Positions 1-5,079 of a stretch of DNA of 5,610 nucleotides are shown here, piece by piece. The stretch is from assembly GCA_029881775.1 (NCBI GenBank), contig JAOULY010000158.1, positions 1 through 5,610 on the forward strand. Reading direction: 5' to 3'. The notes below the pieces were generated by a model, which worked only from the letters and a program-made list of their open reading frames with translations, made no database searches and was not told the DNA's origin. The stretch comes from Gammaproteobacteria bacterium (GTDB lineage Bacteria; Pseudomonadota; Gammaproteobacteria; UBA9214). The position numbers were made by a program, and so were the translations under genes. Numbering within the stretch: position 1 is the first letter of the stretch; every line of letters begins with the position of its first letter.

Positions 1-408
1 GGCCTGGCAACCCTTGCAGATGCCATACATGTAGAGACAGTGATCGGTTAAATCATAACCAAAGTCTTTTGCGATGGTCTTTTGTCGCTGCTCGATTGTC
101 TCGTCGACGAATTCGTCCACGCGCCCGCACTTTACACAGACGATGTGATCGTGGTGCAGACCCTCATCCAGCTCGAATACCGAATGCCCGCCTTCAAAAT
201 GATGCCGCTTGACGATGCCCGCCGACTCAAACTGGGTCAGCACGCGATATACCGTGGCCAGGCCAATATCCTCCCCTTCTTCCAGCAATGCCTTGTAAAC
301 ATCTTCAGCACTCTGGTGCCGGCTCTTGCTCGCCTCAAGGATGTCCAGGATCTTCATCCTGGGCAGCGTCACCTTCAGGCCGGCCTTGCGTAACTCACTG
401 GATTCCAA
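1..408 (-). CDS. fur: Ferric uptake regulator Fur (3' end cut by the window edge)
   Basis: Fur is a dimeric cytoplasmic metalloregulator that binds operators with Fe2+ and represses iron-uptake genes. The 136 visible residues cover the N-terminal winged helix (about 1-82, with KAGLKVTLPR at 8-17 and the recognition-helix stretch GLATVYRVL at 49-57) and the dimerisation domain (with the HHDH motif at 85-88). Regulatory-site ligands known from E. coli Fur are present as His31, Glu79, His86 and His88. A second ligand set is present as His85, Asp87, Glu106 and His123. Cys91 and Cys94 form CxxC, with a second pair at Cys131/Cys134. Only about a dozen C-terminal residues should be missing (E. coli Fur has 148). 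The TTG start at 408 is chosen because GGGGAG lies a few bases upstream, the family N-terminus fits there, and an in-frame TGA upstream limits the ORF. bamE is divergent. Identity is very secure; the exact start is fairly secure. Confidence 0.96.
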   Translation of the reverse strand, partial: MESSELRKAGLKVTLPRMKILDILEASKSRHQSAEDVYKALLEEGEDIGLATVYRVLTQFESAGIVKRHHFEGGHSVFELDEGLHHDHIVCVKCGRVDEFVDETIEQRQKTIAKDFGYDLTDHCLYMYGICKGCQA

Positions 409-493
409 ACCTAACTCCCCTATGTAGATGCCAAGCGGCAGGTACTTGCTGTATCATGCGGCCGATTGATCGTATAACCGGCCACCAACGTCA
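409..493. promoter_or_regulatory. Divergent fur / bamE promoter region
   Basis: These 85 bases separate two divergent genes and must hold, or lie within, both promoters. On the plus strand TATAAC at 473-478 is a reasonable -10 for bamE, but no good -35 stands 16-18 bases upstream; the nearest TTG-containing hexamer (446-451) is 21 bases away. On the minus strand TTGACG (489-494, overlapping the bamE start codon) could be a -35 for fur, but the hexamers at the right distance match the -10 consensus poorly. I see no convincing Fur box, so autoregulation is not supported from sequence. The fur ribosome binding site (GGGGAG, about 413-418 on the minus strand) is clear. Confidence 0.35.
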
Positions 494-961
494 ATGAAAA
501 AGCTTCTCGTTATTATTACATGCTTTGCAAGCCTGTGCCTCGGCGGCTGCTCGATTACCGAGTGGCGCCTGGTTCACAAGATCGATATCCAGCAAGGCAA
601 TGTCATCACGCAGGACATCGTCGACCAGCTGCAACCCGGCATGTCACGGCGCCAGGTACAGTTCGTGGCCGGCTCGCCCATGCTATCGGACGTTTTCCAC
701 CAGGATCGCTGGGATTATGCCTACCAGATGAAACCGGGCAGAGGAAAACGCACCTCGGAGCATGTTTCGTTGTTCTTCGAAGACGACGCGCTGGTGCGCA
801 TCAGCGGTACCTTGCAACCGCGTGCAGACGCCGCCAGCGGCGAAAACCAGAAAGAACAGGTCACACTGGTCGTTCCACCCAAGGAGCGGGTGCCACCCGG
901 CATCCTCAACCGGCTGTGGCACTGGGTCACTTTCCGTAAACCGGACGAATATCAGCCCTGA
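494..961 (+). CDS. bamE: Outer-membrane lipoprotein BamE (OmlA/SmpA family)
   Basis: BamE is a small accessory lipoprotein of the BAM complex, which folds beta-barrel proteins into the outer membrane; it sits on the periplasmic face and stabilises BamA-BamD contacts. The 155-residue product starts with a lipoprotein signal (MKKLL, hydrophobic core, lipobox L-G-G-C with Cys19 as the lipidated residue). The SmpA/OmlA domain follows: IDIQQGNVITQDIVDQL, then PGMSRRQV, then the family hallmark QDRWDYAY near residues 70-77. It is longer than E. coli BamE (113 residues) because of a proline- and charge-rich tail ending in WHWVTFRKPDEYQP; longer versions are usual in the OmlA branch. No Shine-Dalgarno sequence is visible before ATG 494. 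A possible -10 at 473-478 would give a very short 5' leader. Its last 10 bases overlap the convergent rnfH. Confidence 0.95.
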   Translation: MKKLLVIITCFASLCLGGCSITEWRLVHKIDIQQGNVITQDIVDQLQPGMSRRQVQFVAGSPMLSDVFHQDRWDYAYQMKPGRGKRTSEHVSLFFEDDALVRISGTLQPRADAASGENQKEQVTLVVPPKERVPPGILNRLWHWVTFRKPDEYQP

Positions 962-1287
962 TTCTTTTCAGCCAGTTCTGCGGCACCCTTTTTCATGACC
1001 TTGCCAGCCGCAGCGCGTTTTTTTCTGACCTCTTTCGGGTCCGCGATCAGCGGCCGGTAGATTTCCACCCGGTCACCGGCATGCAGGGTGTCGGCGAGCT
1101 TGCCCAGCTTGCCGAACACGCCCACCTTGTTTTTTCCCAGGTCAATTTCAGGATGAAGATCGAGCAGGCCTGATGCACGAACCACGTCTTCGATGGTTGC
1201 ATCCGCCGGCACGGACAACGTCACGATCTGCTGCTGTTCGGGCAACGCATAGGCCACCTCAACACTGATTTCTTCAGCGTTCGCCAT
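952..1287 (-). CDS. rnfH: RnfH family protein (RatB, UPF0125; ubiquitin-like beta-grasp fold)
   Basis: This 111-residue protein belongs to the RnfH/YfjF/RatB family, related in fold to ThiS and MoaD but lacking their C-terminal Gly-Gly, so sulfur transfer is not expected. Its biochemical role is not established. The core begins ISVEVAYALPEQQQIV and carries the family signature VGVFGKLGKLADTL, then AGDRVEIYRPLIADPKEVRKKRA. The tail is rich in lysine and alanine and probably unstructured. I chose ATG 1287 rather than an upstream in-frame start at 1335 because the extra 16 residues do not resemble the family and lie within ratA. The chosen ATG overlaps the end of ratA by 14 bases. No strong ribosome binding site is seen, so translation is probably coupled to ratA. 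Its 3' end overlaps bamE, tail to tail, by 10 bases. Confidence 0.9.
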   Translation of the reverse strand: MANAEEISVEVAYALPEQQQIVTLSVPADATIEDVVRASGLLDLHPEIDLGKNKVGVFGKLGKLADTLHAGDRVEIYRPLIADPKEVRKKRAAAGKVMKKGAAELAEKNQG

Positions 1288-1711
1288 ACACTGCAACCGC
1301 CCGTTGCTGGAAAGCATCCACCAGGGAATTGGCAATCTGCCCGAACACCGGCGCTGTTACCAGCCGCACCACCTTGCTGGAAAAGTCATAATTCATATGC
1401 AGCGAAATCTTGCAGCCCGCAGCACCCAGCGGCGTAAATTCCCAGCGCCCCTCAAGCTCGCTGAACGGACCATCCAGCAGATGCATCTCGATGACCGCAT
1501 GATCGATATGATGATTCCTGGTGGTGAAGGATTTTTTCACGCCACCCACCATGAAATCGATACGCGCCTCGATGCCGTCGTCAAGCCGGGCCAGTGTCGC
1601 AGCGCCGCTGCACCACGGGAGAAATACCGGGTAACTGTCAACATCAACAACCAGGGCAAACATTTCATCCTGCGTGTACGGCACCAGTGCCGAGCGATCG
1701 ATAGTATCCAA
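1274..1711 (-). CDS. ratA: RatA family protein (START/Coq10-like; ribosome association or ubiquinone binding)
   Basis: This 145-residue START-fold protein of the polyketide cyclase/Coq10 group matches RatA (YfjG). E. coli RatA was described as a toxin that blocks joining of ribosomal subunits, while eukaryotic Coq10 relatives bind ubiquinone; which role applies here cannot be read from sequence. The N-terminus contains R-S-A-L-V-P-Y, then YPVFLPWCSGA. The central strand IDFMVGGVKKSF and the ending PVFGQIANSLVDAF are family hallmarks. The start is TTG at 1711: family alignment begins exactly there and no in-frame ATG precedes it. AAAGGA lies six bases upstream, inside the last codons of the transporter gene, and a second AAGGA abuts the TTG. 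Only three bases separate the transporter stop from this start, and rnfH overlaps its end, so the three genes look like one operon. Confidence 0.93.
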   Translation of the reverse strand: MDTIDRSALVPYTQDEMFALVVDVDSYPVFLPWCSGAATLARLDDGIEARIDFMVGGVKKSFTTRNHHIDHAVIEMHLLDGPFSELEGRWEFTPLGAAGCKISLHMNYDFSSKVVRLVTAPVFGQIANSLVDAFQQRAVAVYGER

Positions 1712-1714
1712 TCC

Positions 1715-3106
1715 TTATCCTTTCATATCGATCACACCAATCGCGTTCAGGAACACGATAATGACGGCAATCGGGGTAATGTAACGCACCAGGAAGCGCC
1801 ACAGCGGGTAAAAGAAGCGGTCACCCATATTCAGCTCGTCCACGGTCGATGCGCGCGACATCTTCCACACGGCGAATATCGCTATCAACAGGCCTCCCAG
1901 CGGCAGCATGATGTTGGCGGTCAGGTAATCGAGCAGATCGAACAGCGTCATATCGGCAAACTTACCGACTGCAAGCGGTTTGAAATCTGACCAGATATTG
2001 AACGAGAATACAGTCAGCAAACCGAACAGCCAGGTTGATATACCGGCGACCACCGATGCATTGACGCGCGAATGCCCCCTGTTTTCCACCAGCCATGCAA
2101 CGGCCGGTTCGATGAGTGATATCGCCGATGTCCATGCCGCGAATACCAGCAGGATAAAAAACAACATGCCGAAAAAGGCGCCGTACGGCATATGTCCGAA
2201 TGCAATCGGCAGCGTCTGGAATATCAGGCCGGGACCGGCGCCGGGATCAAGCGAGTTGGCAAATACGATCGGGAAGATCACCATGCCGGCCAGCAGCGCC
2301 ACCGCGGTATCGGCAATGGATATGGCAACGGATGCTCTCGCAATGGAAATCCTGTCCGGCAGGTATGATCCATACACCATGATGGCGCCCATACCGAGGC
2401 TGAGCGTGAAAAATGCGTGGCCCATGGCCGTCAGCACGGCGTTTGGCGTGATCTTGCTGAAGTCCGGCCGGAACAGGAATTCCACGCCCTGCTCGAAGTA
2501 GCCGCTGTTCCACGCATAGCCCATGAGGACCAGCATCAGTACCAGCAACGCCGGCATCAGGAAGCGCACGGCCTTCTCCAGACCACTGCGCACACCGCGC
2601 GCGACGATAATCATGGTCATGACCATGAACAGGGTATGCCAGGCCATCAGGCGTTCCGGCTCGCCAATAAGATCGTGAAAAATACTCTGCACACCATCAG
2701 CGGTCAGGCCGGTAAACAGGCCGGCAGCCGCGCGGAACACATAGGCCAGCGCCCAGCCGGCGATCACGCTGTAATAGGAAAGGATCAGGAAGCCCGCCAC
2801 TACACCAGCCCAACCGAGCAATACCCAGTAGCGGCTGGCACCCGCATCTGCGGCCAGCTCGCGCATGGTGTTGATCGGACTCTGACGGCCGCGTCGCCCG
2901 ATCAGGACTTCGGCCATCATGATCGGCAAGCCGATCACCGCGATACACAGCAGGTAGGTCATCACAAAGGCACCACCGCCGTTTTCGCCGGTGATATAGG
3001 GAAATTTCCAGATATTTCCCAGCCCGACGGCGGACCCTGTCGCCGCAAGAATAAATGCCAGGCGCCCGGACCACTGCCCGTGTATTGATTTTCTCTGGCT
3101 GCCCAT
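1715..3106 (-). CDS. Sodium-coupled symporter of the NSS (SNF/LeuT) family
   Basis: This 463-residue inner-membrane protein has the LeuT fold and should import an amino acid or similar small solute with Na+; the substrate cannot be inferred. TM1 holds GSAVGLGNIWKFPY (24-37) followed by ENGGGAF, the unwound binding segment. Residues equivalent to LeuT Gly20, Ala22, Val23 and Asn27 are kept. TM6 has FFTLSLGMGA (LeuT Thr254 region), and TM8 has FAAWTSAI, matching the Na2 residues Ala351/Thr354/Ser355. I count 11 hydrophobic segments, as in other bacterial NSS members, with a short MKG tail. In TM7 the sequence IADTAVALLAG appears to put Asp where LeuT has Asn286. ATG 3106 is chosen because GGGAG lies five bases upstream and a likely promoter (3135-3163) overlaps the alternative starts at 3163 and 3136. 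It heads the operon with ratA and rnfH and diverges from smpB. Confidence 0.93.
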   Translation of the reverse strand: MGSQRKSIHGQWSGRLAFILAATGSAVGLGNIWKFPYITGENGGGAFVMTYLLCIAVIGLPIMMAEVLIGRRGRQSPINTMRELAADAGASRYWVLLGWAGVVAGFLILSYYSVIAGWALAYVFRAAAGLFTGLTADGVQSIFHDLIGEPERLMAWHTLFMVMTMIIVARGVRSGLEKAVRFLMPALLVLMLVLMGYAWNSGYFEQGVEFLFRPDFSKITPNAVLTAMGHAFFTLSLGMGAIMVYGSYLPDRISIARASVAISIADTAVALLAGMVIFPIVFANSLDPGAGPGLIFQTLPIAFGHMPYGAFFGMLFFILLVFAAWTSAISLIEPAVAWLVENRGHSRVNASVVAGISTWLFGLLTVFSFNIWSDFKPLAVGKFADMTLFDLLDYLTANIMLPLGGLLIAIFAVWKMSRASTVDELNMGDRFFYPLWRFLVRYITPIAVIIVFLNAIGVIDMKG

Positions 3107-3134
3107 AAGCACTCCCGTTTCTGGCTGCAAGGGC

Positions 3135-3163
3135 ATTGTCCGTGAAATACCGGCCTGACTCAA
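3135..3163 (-). promoter_or_regulatory. Candidate sigma-70 promoter of the transporter-ratA-rnfH operon
   Basis: On the minus strand TTGAGT (3163-3158) and GACAAT (3140-3135) are separated by exactly 17 bases; each matches its consensus hexamer at four of six positions. Transcription would begin near 3128, giving a leader of about 22 bases that contains the GGGAG ribosome binding site before ATG 3106. This agrees with the start chosen for the transporter. Confidence 0.45.
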
Positions 3164-3190
3164 CCGGCATCACATAAAGGCGAACAGGAT

Positions 3191-3199
3191 TGATATACT
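3191..3199 (+). promoter_or_regulatory. Extended -10 promoter element for smpB
   Basis: TGATATACT fits the extended -10 pattern TGnTATAAT with a single mismatch. No good -35 is present 17 bases upstream (CACATA), which is tolerated by extended -10 promoters. The hexamer ends at 3199, so transcription would start at about 3205-3207, at or next to the smpB ATG (3206). The mRNA may therefore be leaderless or nearly so. Confidence 0.45.
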
Positions 3200-3205
3200 G
3201 AGCGG

Positions 3206-3685
3206 ATGGCTAACAAGAAGTCGAAATCGAAAACCGGTGGCAGCACTATCGCGCTCAACAAGAAAGCGCGGCACGAATACTTTGTCGAGGACCGCTTCGA
3301 GGCCGGACTGTCCCTGCAAGGCTGGGAGGTCAAGGGCCTGCGCGCCGGGCACGTACAGCTGACAGAAAGTTATATCGTCATCAAGAATGGCGAGGCCTGG
3401 CTGTTCGGCTTTCATATTGCCCCGCTCACCAGCGCCTCGACCCACGTCACACCGGACCCTACACGTAGCCGCAAACTGCTGCTGCATCGCCATGAACTCG
3501 ACAAATTAATCGGCGCCGTCGAGCGTAAGGGCTATACGCTGGTACCCCTCGCACTGTACTGGAAACGCGGACGCGCCAAGCTGGAAATCGCCCTGGCCCG
3601 TGGCAAACAGCAGCACGATAAACGCTCGACTGAAAAGAACCGCGACTGGGACCGGCAAAAACAACGCATCCTGCGCAACCGCTAG
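3206..3685 (+). CDS. smpB: SsrA-binding protein SmpB (trans-translation)
   Basis: SmpB binds tmRNA (SsrA) and delivers it to ribosomes stalled on broken mRNA, so that the nascent chain is tagged for proteolysis and the ribosome is freed. The 159-residue length is typical. The OB-fold core runs from about residue 17 (LNKKARHEYFVEDRFEAGL) through LQGWEVKGLRAGHVQL and NGEAWLFGFHIAPL. RSRKLLLHRHEL and GYTLVPLALYWKRGRAKLEIALARGK follow, all strongly conserved. The basic C-terminal tail (about 135-159, with DKR and DWDRQKQRILR) is the part that becomes a helix in the empty mRNA channel. ATG 3206 gives the normal lysine-rich N-terminus; only a weak GAGCGG precedes it. The gene diverges from the transporter operon and converges on the mlaC-like gene. 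I see no ssrA gene in the window. Confidence 0.97.
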   Translation: MANKKSKSKTGGSTIALNKKARHEYFVEDRFEAGLSLQGWEVKGLRAGHVQLTESYIVIKNGEAWLFGFHIAPLTSASTHVTPDPTRSRKLLLHRHELDKLIGAVERKGYTLVPLALYWKRGRAKLEIALARGKQQHDKRSTEKNRDWDRQKQRILRNR

Positions 3686-3710
3686 CGCATTCCATGAGCT
3701 ATATCTAAAC

Positions 3711-3804
3711 GCCGTCATTGCGAGCGTAGCGCGGCAATCCATCCCCGACTATGGAATTAACTGGTTGGAGATTGCCGCGTCACTGCGTTCCTCGCAATGA
3801 CGGC
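3711..3804. repeat. Dispersed-type palindromic element between convergent genes
   Basis: The element is a 94-base imperfect inverted repeat. The outer arms GCCGTCATTGCGAG (3711-3724) and its exact complement (3791-3804) pair over 14 bases. The inner arms CGCGGCAAT (3730-3738) and ATTGCCGCG (3771-3779) pair over 9 bases. They are separated by unequal bulges of 5 and 11 bases, and the loop is about 32 bases. The GTCATTGCGAG...GGCAATCC wording is one I recognise from small palindromic repeats scattered through many proteobacterial genomes (knowledge, not checked here). It begins 25 bases after the smpB stop and ends 43 bases before the mlaC stop, so its RNA hairpin could limit read-through in both directions, although it lacks a proper U tract. 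Confidence 0.8.
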
Positions 3805-3847
3805 ATTTATTAATCAGAGGTTCCAAAGGTGTGTCTTGTGACGGGCG

Positions 3848-4510
3848 TTACCGTGCCGGCACCCCGGCGTCCGCAGCCTTGCTGGCGTTCTGCGACACCA
3901 GCCGCGCTATCAGGCTGTCCAGTCCCTTGTCACGTATTTCGGTTGCGAACCCTGAACGGTGCGTAACAACGAGGCTGACCCCCTCGATGACGATGTCGTA
4001 AACCTGCCAGTTACCTGCATTGCGATGCAAGCGGAACATGGCCTTGACCGGCGGCCCGCCTACCTGCTCGACTTCGACATCGACAACCGCACGCCCATCC
4101 GGCTGACCGGGACGTGCCGGCAGGATCCTGACAGCATTGTCGTGATACTTGTCCAGTGAACGAAGATAGGTATTTATCAGCAACTCGCGGAACTCACTGA
4201 CAAATGCATTGCGCTGCTCCTGGCTGGCAGTATGCCAGTATTTGCCGAGTATCCAGCGGGATGCGGTATGGAAGTCTATATTGGGAAGGATCAGTCGTTC
4301 GGCCAGCTCACGGGTACGCTGTTCGTCCGACAGGATCCCCGGGTTACTGCGAATTTCCAGCAGCACCCGGTCCGTAATTTCTGACAGCATTTCGGCCGGA
4401 TCGGTTGAACCCTCCGCCACGGCATGCGCGTTCATCAACATGCCGCAGACAATGCAGTACAGAATAAACTGCCCACCTTGATTCAACAGCTTGCAGGAGA
4501 AATGCGTCAT
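3848..4510 (-). CDS. MlaC/Ttg2D-family periplasmic phospholipid-binding protein
   Basis: MlaC proteins shuttle phospholipids through the periplasm between the outer-membrane MlaA complex and the inner-membrane MlaFEDB ABC transporter. The 220-residue product opens with a Sec signal peptide (basic Lys7, hydrophobic FILYCIVCGMLM, likely cleavage after AHA near residue 30). The MlaC domain then starts at about DPAEMLSEITDRVL. Hallmarks are LILPNIDFHTASRWILGKYW, the helix EFRELLINTYLRSL, and the C-terminal NWQVYDIVIEGVSLV with FATEIRDKGLDSLIARL. I start at ATG 4510 because it sets up a normal signal peptide; an in-frame TTG at 4567 would add 19 residues upstream of it and bury it. Ribosome binding is weak (AAGG directly before the ATG). 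No mlaF/E/D/B genes adjoin it, so whether it is the main MlaC or a paralogue is unknown. It converges on smpB. Confidence 0.92.
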   Translation of the reverse strand: MTHFSCKLLNQGGQFILYCIVCGMLMNAHAVAEGSTDPAEMLSEITDRVLLEIRSNPGILSDEQRTRELAERLILPNIDFHTASRWILGKYWHTASQEQRNAFVSEFRELLINTYLRSLDKYHDNAVRILPARPGQPDGRAVVDVEVEQVGGPPVKAMFRLHRNAGNWQVYDIVIEGVSLVVTHRSGFATEIRDKGLDSLIARLVSQNASKAADAGVPAR

Positions 4511-4570
4511 CCTTGTTATCTGCCTGACCGGCCAAACCACTGGACCTGTAACAACCGGTACCAACAACTT

Positions 4571-4579
4571 GTTATATCA
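4571..4579 (-). promoter_or_regulatory. Extended -10 promoter element for the mlaC-like gene
   Basis: Read on the minus strand, TGATATAAC fits TGnTATAAT with one mismatch. No recognisable -35 lies 16-18 bases upstream; TTGTCA occurs but 28 bases away. The predicted start of transcription (about 4564) leaves a leader of roughly 54 bases before ATG 4510 and lies just downstream of the alternative TTG codon at 4567, which supports ATG 4510. The element closely resembles the one before smpB (TGATATACT). Confidence 0.4.
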
Positions 4580-4722
4580 GAATTCTGCCGAACCGCCACA
4601 GACGTGACAAATATGATGCTTTCTTACTGATTTTGCAAAAGAATAACGGAACTGAAATGGCAGGGAAAGTTACCGAACCGCGGGTCACCACCGATTACCG
4701 CCAGGAACCGGTTTGCATACTA
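4580..4722. other. Gene-free spacer between the mlaC promoter and the palindromic array
   Basis: About 140 bases with no ORF that resembles a protein, no clear hairpin followed by a T run, and no recognised RNA. The gene-free interval as a whole runs from 4511 to 5079. It consists of the mlaC leader and promoter, this spacer, and the 348-base repeat array. Confidence 0.6.
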
Positions 4723-5070
4723 TAGGAGCGCCTTGCAGGCGCGATTGATTGGATTCGCGGACAACGTCCGCTCCTACAGCTGTTGATTCGGGCGCTGTAG
4801 GAGCGCAGGCATGCGCGAATATCATTTCGCGGACAGCGTCCGCCCCTACAGCTGTTGATCCAGGCGCCGTAGGAGCGCCTTGCAGGCGCGATTGATCGGA
4901 TTCGCGGACAACGTCCGCTCCTACAGCTGTTGGTTCGGGCGCTGTAGGAGCGCAGGCATGCGCGAATATTATTTCGCGGACAGCGTCCGCCCCTACAGCT
5001 GTTGGCTCGTGCGCCGTAGGAGCGCCTTGCAGGCGCGATTGATCGGATTCGCGGACAGCGTCAGCTCCTG
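4723..5070. repeat. Tandem array of two alternating REP-like palindromes, 147-base period
   Basis: Five palindromic units alternate as A-B-A-B-A: A1 4723-4776, B1 4798-4848, A2 4870-4923, B2 4945-4995 and A3 5017-5070. A units are 54 bases and B units 51; every linker is 21 bases and begins CAGCTGTTG, so the period is exactly 147 and the array spans 2.4 copies. Each unit starts TAGGAGCG; A1/A2 close with the exact complement CGCTCCTA, while B units close with CGCCCCTA. Each unit holds two small hairpins: GCGCC/GGCGC in A or GCGCA/TGCGC in B, then GCGGAC/GTCCGC with a 3-base loop. A1 and A2 differ at one base, and so do B1 and B2. A3 is decayed at its right arm. The wording GTAGGAGCG...CGCGA recalls REP sequences of Pseudomonas and relatives. 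The array lies just beyond the htpX stop codon. Confidence 0.9.
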
Positions 5071-5079
5071 CGCACTTTT

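Noticed and set aside
82..393. Plus-strand open frame opposite fur
   Set aside because: It is the mirror of the conserved Fur reading frame and has no recognisable protein or ribosome binding site.
409..493. Fur box for autoregulation of fur
   Set aside because: No stretch approaches the 19-base GATAATGATAATCATTATC pattern or repeated GATAAT hexamers.
1018..1024. Run of seven T downstream of bamE as an intrinsic terminator
   Set aside because: No symmetrical GC-rich stem stands directly before it, and on the other strand it simply encodes the lysine-rich tail of RnfH.
1288..1335. 16-residue N-terminal extension of RnfH
   Set aside because: It lies wholly within ratA, does not match the family N-terminus, and ATG 1287 gives the standard length with a typical short overlap.
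952..1711. ratA-rnfH as a type II toxin-antitoxin system
   Set aside because: The RatA/RatB names suggest it, but the families are broadly conserved core genes. RatA relatives bind quinone-like ligands, and nothing in the sequence supports a toxin-antitoxin pair.
2417..3088. Long plus-strand open frame (223 codons) antisense to the transporter
   Set aside because: The transporter on the other strand is unmistakable. The antisense product is rich in His, Gln, Arg and Ala with no family resemblance. The same reasoning removes 1304-1990 and 1980-2501 on the plus strand.
3107..3163. Upstream in-frame starts for the transporter at 3163 (TTG) and 3136 (ATG)
   Set aside because: They overlap the likely promoter and have no good ribosome binding site, whereas ATG 3106 has GGGAG at proper spacing.
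4723..5070. CRISPR array
   Set aside because: Repeats are long two-type palindromes and the linkers are nearly identical to each other, not unique spacers; no cas genes are present.
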